This document shows positions 1 through 5,604 of a DNA stretch of 7,868 nucleotides, piece by piece. The notes under the pieces are model-generated. The model worked only from the letters and a program-made list of their open reading frames with translations, was not told where the DNA came from and did not search any database. Both the position numbers and the translations under genes were made by a program. This stretch comes from an uncultured Oscillospiraceae bacterium (GTDB lineage: Bacteria; Bacillota; Clostridia; Oscillospirales; Oscillospiraceae). The stretch is taken from the NCBI GenBank assembly GCA_910587205.1, contig CAJULZ010000118.1, positions 1-7,868 on the forward strand, read 5' to 3'. Position 1 is the stretch's first letter; the number at the start of each line of letters is the position of its first letter.

Positions 1-47
1 GACCACCGAGATCTACACTCTTTCCCTACACGACGCTCTTCCGATCT
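1..47 (+). other. Illumina P5/TruSeq universal adapter contamination
   Basis: This stretch matches the known Illumina universal adapter from its twelfth base to its 3' end. It begins GACCACCGAGATCTACAC and finishes with CGCTCTTCCGATCT at base 47. It is sequencing-library DNA left on a contig end, not genome. Read on the minus strand it begins AGATCGGAAGAGC, and it adds the artefact peptide (K)IGRASCRERV and a false stop at 13-15 to the neighbouring permease. Genuine sequence starts at about base 48. The recognition is from memory of the adapter and the match is continuous over all 47 bases. Confidence 0.98.
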
Positions 48-1698
48 TGGCGTAGCCGTCCACCGCCATCTCGGCGCGGCTCTCCACCCGCCAGTATTCC
101 CAGTCCCCGGTGCCGTCAAAGAAGGCCTCGTCGTTGATGGTCCGGTCCGACCAGGCGTCCACCAGGGCCAGCTCCTCCTCGTTGGTGCAGTCCAGTTCCG
201 CCAGCACCAGGGCGGAGTACCGGGTGAACTCCTGCCCCACAAAGTTCCGGAGGGCGGCGCGGTCCGTCTCGTCCGCCGTCACCAGGCAGACGGGTTCGCT
301 CATGCTGTTGGTGACGGAGAACATGGACAGGGCAGGCAGGGTTTCCTTGACGGTGAAGGGCAGGGAGCCGCCCTCCACATCGGTAAAGGTGAGCGGGCCG
401 GGGGCGGGGCCGGTGCCGCTCACCGCAAGCTCACCGGGGGCGAGGGCGGGGGACGGCCGTCCGGACAGCCCCGCGTAGTCGTCGGCGGTGAGGACGAAGA
501 AGGTACGGTTCCGGGTGTTGTCGCTGCCGGTGACGGTGAGGAAGCCGGGGACGGAGTCCGGGAAGAGATCGCCCTCCCGGGTCTCGCTGCCGCCGAATTG
601 CAGATACCGCCCGGAGCGCAGGCCGGACACGGGGACGCTGTGCTCCGCCGCGAAGCTCCGCACCAGCCGTTCCGCCCCGTCCAGGCTGGGCTGCTGCCCC
701 TGGGCGGGCTCAAACCCGATGGTTATGTTGAAGCTGGCGGGGTATTGGGCGGCGATAAGCTCCCCCTGCCCCAGGTAGAGGGCCAGGGTACCTGAGATCA
801 TCACCATCACCATGGTGGACAGGATGCAGATGTTGGCAAGGCCCACCGCGTTGCGCTTCATCCGGTAGAGCATCCCGGATATGCCGATGAAGTGGCCGGT
901 CTGGTAATAGAAGCCCTTGTTTTTCCGCAGCAGCTTCAGCAGGGCGATGCTCCCGGCGGTGAACAGGCAGTAGGTGCCGATGATGACCAGAAGCACCGCC
1001 AGGAAGTAGAGCAGCATAGCCAGCGCGGGGTCCTTGGTGGTGACGGCGATGAAGTACCCCGCCCCCAGGCACAGGACGCCCACGATGGCAATCAGGCGGC
1101 GGGTGCGGGGCTCCTTTTCGCCCACATTCCCGCCGTGGAGCAGCTCAATGGGGTTGGACACCCGAACCCGGAACAGGTTGAGCAGCAGGGCCGCCACCAG
1201 CAGAGCCCCGAAAAACATGGCGGTGGTGATCATGGCGGGCAGGGAGAGGGAGGAGTGGAAGGGGATGGAGAATTGCAGCAGCTGGGCCAGGGCGATGGTG
1301 GACAGCTTGTGGAAGGCGATCCCCAGCACCAGTCCGCCCCCGATGCCCAGGACGGCGGTAAACAGGCTTTCCCAGCACTGGATCAGGGCGATGTTCCCCT
1401 TGCCCATGCCCAGAATATTGTACAGGCCCAGCTCCTTTTTCCGCTGCTTCATCAGAAAGCTGTTGATGTACAGCAGCAGCACCGCGGACAGAACGCCCGC
1501 CACAAACATCCCGATCTGCATCATCACCATCACGTAGGCAAAGCCCCGCATGTTCATCACGCCGGGGTCGGCGCACAGGGCGGACATAACGTAGAAGGCG
1601 GCGGTCAGCCCCGCCAGCGCCAGCAGGTAGGGAACGAAAAAGCGGCGGTTCTGCCTCATGCTCCGGGCCGCCAGCTTGGGATAGAGGCCGTTACGCAC
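48..1698 (-). CDS. BceB/FtsX-type ABC transporter permease, 3'-truncated by contig end
   Basis: Membrane subunit of a Bce-type ABC transporter, a family that in Firmicutes exports, releases or senses cell-wall-active peptide antibiotics. About 550 genuine residues are present. Counting from the upstream GTG at 1707, hydrophobic segments lie at about residues 26-46, 58-85, 110-133, 155-180, 203-222, 229-258 and 286-312. A large non-membrane region from about 313 onward follows, which fits the extracellular domain that BceB proteins carry between TM7 and TM8. The motif MKQRKKELGLYNILGM after TM2 is typical of FtsX-like permeases. TM8-10 are missing because the sequence enters adapter at base 47; the codons beyond Ala (49-51) are artefact. 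I chose the GTG at 1698 because GGAGG lies 8 bases upstream, whereas the GTG at 1707 overlaps that GGAGG. The start overlaps the ATPase stop by 8 bases, implying translational coupling. The family call is firm; the substrate is unknown. Confidence 0.93.
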
Positions 1699-2458
1699 GC
1701 TTCTCACCTCCGTCGGTAAGCCGGGTGAGGGTTTCGGTGATCAGGCGGTACATCTGGCCGTCGGTGCGGTTTTCCCGGTAGAGCTGGTGGTATACCCGGC
1801 CGTCCCGGATGAACAGCACCCGCCCCGCACGGCTGGCCGCGGCGGTGGAGTGGGTGACCATCAGCACCGTCTGGCCCGCCCGGTTGACCTGGGTGAACAG
1901 ATCCATGAGGCTGTCCGCCGCCCGGGAGTCCAGTGCCCCGGTGGGCTCGTCGGCCAGGACGATCTCCGGCTCGGTGATCAGCGCCCGGGCCACCGCGCAC
2001 CGCTGCTTCTGCCCGCCGGACACCTCATAGGGGTATTTGTCCAGCAGCTGCTGGATGCCCAGGGCCTCCGCCAGGGGGGCCAGGCGGCGCACCATCTCCG
2101 GATACTTTTTCCCCGCCAGCACCAGGGGAAGGAGGATGTTGTCCCGGAGGGAGAAGGTGTCCAGCAGGTTGAAGTCCTGGAACACGAAGCCCAGGTTGTC
2201 CCGCCGGAAGGCCGCCAGCTCCTTCTCCCGCACCGCGGCGAGATCCCGCCCCGCCAGCAGCGCCGACCCGGCGGTGGGCTTATCCAGCGCGGCCAGTATG
2301 TTCAGCAGCGTGGTTTTGCCGGAACCGGACTCGCCCATGATAGCCACGTATTCCCCCTCCTCCACGGTGAAGGACACGTCCGCCAGGGCCTCTACCTTAT
2401 GGCCGCCGAAGCGGGTGGAGTAGATTTTCTTCAAATGGTTGACTTCCAGGATTGACAT
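1691..2458 (-). CDS. BceA/MacB-like ABC transporter ATP-binding protein
   Basis: Cytoplasmic ATPase subunit (255 residues) that powers the adjacent FtsX-like permease. All nucleotide-binding motifs are intact: Walker A GESGSGKT at residues 42-49, Q-loop glutamine 94 in FVFQDF, signature VSGGQ at 146-150, Walker B IVLADE ending in the catalytic glutamate 171, D-loop around GALD 174-177, and switch histidine 203. The opening SILEVNHLKKIY, and the FNLLDTFSLRDNILLPL stretch after the Q-loop, are typical of the BceA/YxdL/LolD-MacB group. The length is normal. The ATG at 2458 has GGAGG at 2468-2472, 9 bases upstream. It is the first gene of the operon, and its last 8 bases overlap the start of the permease. 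It is probably regulated from the operator-like repeat at 2512-2537. No response regulator or sensor kinase, the usual partners of Bce systems, is seen in the 800 bases upstream. Confidence 0.95.
   Translation of the reverse strand: MSILEVNHLKKIYSTRFGGHKVEALADVSFTVEEGEYVAIMGESGSGKTTLLNILAALDKPTAGSALLAGRDLAAVREKELAAFRRDNLGFVFQDFNLLDTFSLRDNILLPLVLAGKKYPEMVRRLAPLAEALGIQQLLDKYPYEVSGGQKQRCAVARALITEPEIVLADEPTGALDSRAADSLMDLFTQVNRAGQTVLMVTHSTAAASRAGRVLFIRDGRVYHQLYRENRTDGQMYRLITETLTRLTDGGEKRA
1707..1711 (-). promoter_or_regulatory. Ribosome binding site that decides the permease start
   Basis: GGAGG on the minus strand lies inside the end of the ATPase gene. It is 8 bases upstream of the GTG at 1698, which is ideal spacing. 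The first in-frame start of the open frame, GTG at 1707, shares a base with this site and cannot be served by it. The protein therefore most likely begins with the residues M-R-N-G-L-Y-P-K. Confidence 0.75.
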
Positions 2459-2486
2459 ATTCGCTTTCCTCCAATGCTGTCAAGCT

Positions 2487-2504
2487 GGGGCGCCCCTGCG
2501 CCCC
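2487..2504 (-). promoter_or_regulatory. GC-rich hairpin in the leader of the ABC transporter operon
   Basis: On the minus strand, GGGGCGC and GCGCCCC arms form a 7-bp stem with an AGGG loop. It sits about 15 bases before the GGAGG of the ATPase gene. The plus-strand sequence GGGGCGCCCC (2487-2496) is also a perfect palindrome. No run of T follows, so it is not an intrinsic terminator. It could stabilise the mRNA, slow ribosome loading or simply be GC-rich chance; the structure is visible but its role is inference. Confidence 0.35.
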
Positions 2505-2511
2505 TGCGCTG

Positions 2512-2539
2512 TACTATCCGTACTGGTACAGATAGTATA
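2512..2539 (-). promoter_or_regulatory. Operator-like 26-bp inverted repeat over a possible -10 box
   Basis: Bases 2512-2537 form an inverted repeat with outer arms TACTATC and GATAGTA and inner arms GTAC and GTAC. Eleven of 13 base pairs match; only the central pair and the 2519/2530 pair do not. On the minus strand the right arm overlaps TATACT (2539-2534), a plausible -10 box for the transporter operon. I could not find a good -35 box at 16-18 bases (the candidates read TGGTTT, CTGGTT or GCTGGT), so the promoter may be weak or activator-dependent. A symmetric site over a -10 box is the usual layout for a dimeric repressor such as a TetR, GntR or PadR protein. The regulator itself is not in the window. 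Confidence 0.55.
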
Positions 2540-2577
2540 CAGCTTGGAGGTTAAGAAACCAGCGGGGAGAATAATAA

Positions 2578-2647
2578 GATTTTTTTAAGATGGGCCGCCT
2601 TTCGAGGAACAGGCGGCCCATCTCAGTGTTTCATATCTTAAAAAATC
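2578..2647. repeat. Nested inverted repeat with GC-rich core and AT-rich outer arms
   Basis: The inner stem pairs 2588-2600 with 2611-2623 perfectly over 13 bp (core GGGCCGCC/GGCGGCCC). Its 10-base loop can fold further (TTC at 2601-2603 with GAA at 2607-2609). The outer arms are GATTTTTTTAAGAT (2578-2591) and ATCTTAAAAAATC (2635-2647), complementary except for one extra T on the left. The last four bases of the left outer arm are shared with the inner stem, so the two pairings partly compete. On each strand the run of T lies before the hairpin and the run of A after it, the reverse of an intrinsic terminator. It could be a cruciform-forming element, a small palindromic repeat or an RNA switch; the function is unknown. 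Confidence 0.6.
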
Positions 2648-2793
2648 CCGGTTGGCGAGGGAGTTCCCCGTCCGGCAGGGCGGGACTTCGCAGGAATCAT
2701 TGTATCTATTTCAGGAAATCATAACGGGGCGTGACGGGAAAAGACCCGGCAAATGCCGTGTTGCGAGATGTTAAACAGGCTCTCAGCCAAACT

Positions 2794-2988
2794 CTATTGG
2801 GCTTGGCCCCGCTCCCGGCGGCAGAGCTTTTTCAGCTGGGCGTCGGTATAATCCGTGCCGAAGCAGCGGTTGATCAGGCGGCGGGCCATGTTCCATGACC
2901 AATGGTAACGGTCGACATAGCGGTATGCGGCGGCCAGGATGTCCGGTTCCGCGGCGGCGGGCGGCGCGGCCGGTCTCTTTTTGTCCAT
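2794..2988 (-). CDS. Small hypothetical protein, 64 residues
   Basis: I do not recognise a named family. The protein starts MDKKRPAAPPAAAEPD, a short basic then Ala/Pro-rich lead. The rest looks like a compact helical domain (residues 17-60) with many aromatic and basic residues: AYRYVDRYHWSW, NMARRLINRCFG, then DYTDAQLKKLCRR. The run W-x-x-x-A-x-x-L-I-N-x-x-F-G-T-x-Y-T followed by a final helix recalls small helix-turn-helix or SANT-like folds, but that is only a guess. There is no signal peptide or membrane segment. The ATG at 2988 is chosen because GGAGG (2996-3000) lies 7 bases upstream and a strong promoter sits at 3043-3071. The same frame stays open to 3213, but that would place translation upstream of the promoter. 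It is divergent from ppk1. That it is a gene is likely; its role is unknown. Confidence 0.72.
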   Translation of the reverse strand: MDKKRPAAPPAAAEPDILAAAYRYVDRYHWSWNMARRLINRCFGTDYTDAQLKKLCRRERGQAQ

Positions 2989-3005
2989 CGTCCGCCCTCC
3001 CCCTG

Positions 3006-3023
3006 GCCGGGGCCTGCCCCGGC
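3006..3023 (-). promoter_or_regulatory. Hairpin in the leader of the 64-residue gene
   Basis: Arms GCCGGGG (3006-3012) and CCCCGGC (3017-3023) form a perfect 7-bp GC stem with a 4-base loop. It lies between the predicted transcription start and the ribosome binding site at 2996-3000, ending only 6 bases before that site on the minus strand. No T run follows, so it is not a terminator. It could limit ribosome access; that is inference. Confidence 0.4.
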
Positions 3024-3028
3024 GATCC

Positions 3029-3040
3029 TTACTATAGTAA
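3029..3040. promoter_or_regulatory. Perfect 12-bp palindrome TTACTATAGTAA at the predicted start site
   Basis: The 12 bases read the same on both strands and lie directly after the -10 box of the minus-strand promoter at 3043-3071, covering the expected transcription start near 3036. This is a classic place for a repressor site. The TACTAT half-site also begins the larger palindrome at 2512-2537. The palindrome is certain; its use as an operator is inference, since AT-rich palindromes also arise by chance around -10 regions. Confidence 0.4.
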
Positions 3041-3042
3041 AA

Positions 3043-3071
3043 AATATAGCATAGGCCGCCGTCCGCGTCAA
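3043..3071 (-). promoter_or_regulatory. Sigma-A-type promoter of the 64-residue gene
   Basis: On the minus strand TTGACG (3071-3066) is followed after exactly 17 bases by TATATT (3048-3043). A TGC directly before the hexamer gives an extended -10. This is close to consensus and the best promoter in the window. Transcription would start near 3036, about 50 bases upstream of the ATG at 2988. Confidence 0.75.
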
Positions 3072-3125
3072 CAAGGGGATGGGGCCCGGCGCCAAAGCCA
3101 ATGGGGAAAACCGCTAAAAAAGGGC

Positions 3126-3155
3126 TTGCGTCCCTCGGGAGGGATATGGTACATT
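3126..3155 (+). promoter_or_regulatory. Candidate promoter of ppk1
   Basis: TTGCGT (3126-3131) is followed after 18 bases by TACATT (3150-3155), with TGG just before it as an extended -10. The spacer holds an inverted repeat, TCCCTC (3131-3136) and GAGGGA (3139-3144). A second -10-like TACTAT lies at 3156-3161 but has no matching -35. The start would be about 50 bases before the ppk1 ATG. It is divergent from the promoter at 3043-3071, with about 55 bases between the two -35 boxes. The match is fair rather than strong. Confidence 0.45.
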
Positions 3156-3211
3156 TACTATATGGGTGAACCGCTTCATCCGCATCAGACCTAAGGGGAT
3201 GTGATCCATAC

Positions 3212-5539
3212 ATGAAAGACCAAAGCCCTGCCCCCTCCCCCGCGCCGGGGGAGGCGGCGTGCTATGTCAACCGGGAGCTGTCGTGGCTCCAATTCAACCA
3301 GCGGGTGCTGGAGGAGGCGGAAGACCCCGCCAACCCCCTGTGTGAGCGGCTGAATTTTGCCGCCATTTTCCAGAGCAACCTGGACGAGTTCTACATGGTC
3401 CGGGTGGGGATGCTCATGGATACCCTGAAGCTGGGCGTGACGGACAACAAGACCGGTATGACCAGCGCCGAGCAGGCCGCCGCCGTCCTAACGAGCACCA
3501 AGGCCCTGCTGGAGCGCCGGGACCGGCTCTGCCGGGGGCTGATGGAGGAACTTGCCGCCCAGGGGGTGGAAATCTGCCCCTTCGCCGGCCTGCCGGATAA
3601 AACCCAGTCCTTCCTGGAAAAATATTTTACCGCCAGCGTCTTGCCCCTGCTCTCCCCCCAGGTGGTGGGCCGTAAGCAGCCTTTCCCCTTCCTGCGCAGC
3701 AAGGAGATCTACGCCGTGGCCATGCTGAAGTCCCGGAACGGCGGCGAGCGCATGGGCATCGTCCCCTGCGAGGAACGGGTGCTGCGCCGGCTGGTCCCCC
3801 TGCCCGGGGAGGGCAGGCGGTTTGTGCTGGTGGAGGAGCTCATCGCCGGGTTCCTGCCCAAGCTGTTCACCCGGTACAAGGTGGAGGGGACGGTGCTGGT
3901 CCGCCTGGTGCGCAGCGCGGACATTGAGATGGACGACGTCTCCGACCAGCCGGACGGGGCCCAGGCGGAAGAGTACCGCAAGAGCATGGAAAAGCTCATC
4001 CGCCGCCGCAAGCGCCTCCAGCCGGTGAAGCTGGACTGCCAGGGGCGGCTGACCGACAGCGTGCGGGACAGCCTGTGCCGCTGCCTGGGCCTGTCCAAAA
4101 AGCACGTCTTCCCCAGCGCCGCCCCCCTGGACCTGGGGTTTATGGGCGCGCTGCGGGATATGCTGCGGGACCGCACGGAACTGTTTTATCCCCGCCGGGT
4201 GCCCCAGAACTCCCCCAATGTGGACCCCCTGGAGCCGGTGACGGCGCAGGTGCGCCGGGGGGACCTCATGCTGTCCTACCCCTATGAGAGCGTCCGGCCC
4301 CTGCTGCGGCTGCTCCAGGAGGCCGGGCAGGACCCGGAGGTGGTGTCCATCAAGATGACCCTCTACCGGGTGGCCCATAACAGCAAAATCGTGGAGGCCC
4401 TGGTGGATGCCGCCGAGAACGGCAAGGAAGTCGTGGCCCTGGTGGAGCTGCGGGCCCGGTTCGACGAGGAAAACAACATCGGCTGGTCCCGGGTGCTGGA
4501 GCAGGCGGGCTGCCGCGTGATCTACGGGCTGGACGGGCTGAAGGTCCACTCCAAGCTGCTGCTCATCACCCGGATGCACGAGGACAAGGTGGAGTACATC
4601 ACCCAGGTGGGCACCGGGAATTACAACGAGGACACGGTCCGGCTGTACACCGACTACGCCCTGATGACCGCCGACCCCGGCATCGGCGCGGAGGCAGCCC
4701 GGGTGTTCAACGCTCTGTCCATGGGCGAGGTGGTGGAGGAGAGCGGCGGGCTCATGGTGGCCCCGGCCTGCCTGCGAAGCCGGGTGCTGGCCCTCATTGA
4801 CCGGGAAATCGAACAGGCCAAGGCGGGGGAGGCCGCCTACCTGGGCTTCAAGCTCAACGGCCTCACCGACAAGGCCATCATCGACAAGCTCATCGAGGCG
4901 TCCCAGGCGGGGGTGGAGGCCGACCTGCTGGTGCGGGGGGTCTGCTGTCTGGTGGGCGGCGTGCCCGGCCTGACGGAGCGCATCCGCGTGTCCAGCATCG
5001 TGGGCCGCTACCTGGAGCACGCCCGGATCTACATCTTCGGGGCGGGGGAGCGCCGGGAGGTGTACATCTCGTCGGCGGACTTTATGACCCGGAACACCAC
5101 CCGCCGGGTGGAGGTGGCGGCCCCCGTCCGGGACCCCGCCCTGCGCACCCGTTTGGAGGAGATGTTCCGGGATCAGCTGCGGGACACCGCCAAACGCCGC
5201 GTCCAGCTCCCCTCCGGCCAGTACGGCCGCCCCGAGGCGGAGGGGGAACCCTTCAACTCCCAGGAGTATTTCTGTGAGCAGGCCTACGGCGGGACGTGGG
5301 CCCTGCCCGGGAAGAAGCGTCCGGCAGAAAAGCCCGCCAAAGCCTCCGTCCCACCCGCAGCAAAGGGCCCCCAGGTCAAACCCCTTCCCGGTCCGGGGAA
5401 GCCCCCCCAGCCCAAACCCCTCCCCGCCTCCGGCAACCCGCCCCGGGCAACCCCCCTCCCGGCGGCCAAGCCCGCGAACGTCCTGAAAACCCACAAACCC
5501 CAGAGGCGGAGCCTGCTGGGCCGCCTGCTGGGGCGGTGA
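3212..5539 (+). CDS. ppk1: Polyphosphate kinase 1 (PPK1) with basic C-terminal extension
   Basis: Catalyses reversible transfer of the ATP gamma-phosphate to a growing inorganic polyphosphate chain, storing phosphate and energy. PPK1 enzymes are usually membrane-associated. The N-terminal domain opens with NRELSWLQFNQRVLEEA (20-36) and SNLDEFYMVRV (55-65), hallmarks of the family. The catalytic half has TLYRVA (383-388) and RARFDEENN (414-422), whose arginines 386 and 416 match the metal/phosphate-binding arginines of the E. coli enzyme. KVHSKLL carries histidine 446, equivalent to the autophosphorylated His435 of E. coli. LEHARIYIF carries histidine 603, equivalent to His592. The family ends near residue 690; here about 80 more residues follow, rich in Pro, Lys, Arg and Ala, closing with RRSLLGRLLGR. 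The ATG at 3212 has AAGGGG about 13 bases upstream, a slightly long spacing. The phosphofructokinase gene follows 65 bases later on the same strand. No exopolyphosphatase gene is visible next to it. Confidence 0.97.
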   Translation: MKDQSPAPSPAPGEAACYVNRELSWLQFNQRVLEEAEDPANPLCERLNFAAIFQSNLDEFYMVRVGMLMDTLKLGVTDNKTGMTSAEQAAAVLTSTKALLERRDRLCRGLMEELAAQGVEICPFAGLPDKTQSFLEKYFTASVLPLLSPQVVGRKQPFPFLRSKEIYAVAMLKSRNGGERMGIVPCEERVLRRLVPLPGEGRRFVLVEELIAGFLPKLFTRYKVEGTVLVRLVRSADIEMDDVSDQPDGAQAEEYRKSMEKLIRRRKRLQPVKLDCQGRLTDSVRDSLCRCLGLSKKHVFPSAAPLDLGFMGALRDMLRDRTELFYPRRVPQNSPNVDPLEPVTAQVRRGDLMLSYPYESVRPLLRLLQEAGQDPEVVSIKMTLYRVAHNSKIVEALVDAAENGKEVVALVELRARFDEENNIGWSRVLEQAGCRVIYGLDGLKVHSKLLLITRMHEDKVEYITQVGTGNYNEDTVRLYTDYALMTADPGIGAEAARVFNALSMGEVVEESGGLMVAPACLRSRVLALIDREIEQAKAGEAAYLGFKLNGLTDKAIIDKLIEASQAGVEADLLVRGVCCLVGGVPGLTERIRVSSIVGRYLEHARIYIFGAGERREVYISSADFMTRNTTRRVEVAAPVRDPALRTRLEEMFRDQLRDTAKRRVQLPSGQYGRPEAEGEPFNSQEYFCEQAYGGTWALPGKKRPAEKPAKASVPPAAKGPQVKPLPGPGKPPQPKPLPASGNPPRATPLPAAKPANVLKTHKPQRRSLLGRLLGR
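5372..5479 (+). repeat. Degenerate 36-bp (12-residue) tandem repeat in the ppk1 tail
   Basis: Three consecutive 12-residue units at PPK1 residues 721-756 read QVKPLPGPGKPP, QPKPLPASGNPP and RATPLPAAKPAN. All share the core (K/T)PLP followed by small residues and a Lys or Asn near the end. The DNA is correspondingly repetitive and C-rich, including a C7 run near 5402. The encoded segment should be disordered and basic. Repeats of this kind change copy number easily and are prone to sequencing and assembly slips. Confidence 0.65.
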
Positions 5540-5604
5540 GGCGCAATCGTCCCCCAACGCCGAAAGGCTTGGAAATATATCTGTTCGGAAAGGAAGCGCA
5601 AACC

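Larger units (their letters stand above)
2459..2793. other. Non-coding stretch between the transporter operon and the 64-residue gene
   Basis: I see no convincing gene on either strand. From left to right it holds the transporter ribosome binding site (2468-2472), a GC-rich leader hairpin (2487-2504) built on an 8-base direct repeat (GCGCCCCT at 2490-2497 and 2498-2505), an operator-like inverted repeat (2512-2537), and an AT-rich zone. A strong nested inverted repeat follows (2578-2647). The part from 2648 to 2793 has only small hairpins, such as CGGCA/TGCCG at 2747-2758 and CGGG/CCCG just before it, and is otherwise unexplained. A weak terminator for the 64-residue gene may lie at 2641-2685 on the minus strand, where TCCCG and CGGGA arms precede six T bases. 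Confidence 0.6.

Noticed and set aside
13..1707. A complete 564-residue permease ending in KIGRASCRERV
   Set aside because: The last residues and the stop are encoded by adapter, and the GTG at 1707 overlaps the ribosome binding site. The real gene is partial and most likely starts at 1698.
892..1719. A 275-residue plus-strand protein with a histidine run
   Set aside because: It is antisense to the permease. The His codons are the reverse complement of the Met/Val-rich membrane segment MVMVM, so it is a shadow.
2588..2623. A standard rho-independent terminator at the GC hairpin
   Set aside because: The stem is strong, but no T run follows it directly on either strand; the T runs lie before it. 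I list it as an inverted repeat instead.
2794..3213. A 139-residue version of the small minus-strand protein
   Set aside because: The extra 75 residues would be translated from DNA upstream of a near-consensus promoter (3043-3071), and only the ATG at 2988 has a well-spaced GGAGG.
3488..5557. A 689-residue open frame antisense to ppk1
   Set aside because: It is a low-complexity His/Gly/Gln/Pro-rich translation with no domain, typical of the stop-poor antisense frame of a GC-rich gene. PPK1 on the other strand has all its catalytic motifs.
5296..5604. An N-terminal extension of the phosphofructokinase, or a PPK-PFK fusion by -1 frameshift in the C-rich ppk1 tail
   Set aside because: The frame is open, but the translation is Pro/Arg-rich shadow, the ATG at 5605 has a ribosome binding site and starts the conserved N-terminus, and the C7 run does not form a canonical X XXY YYZ slippery site.
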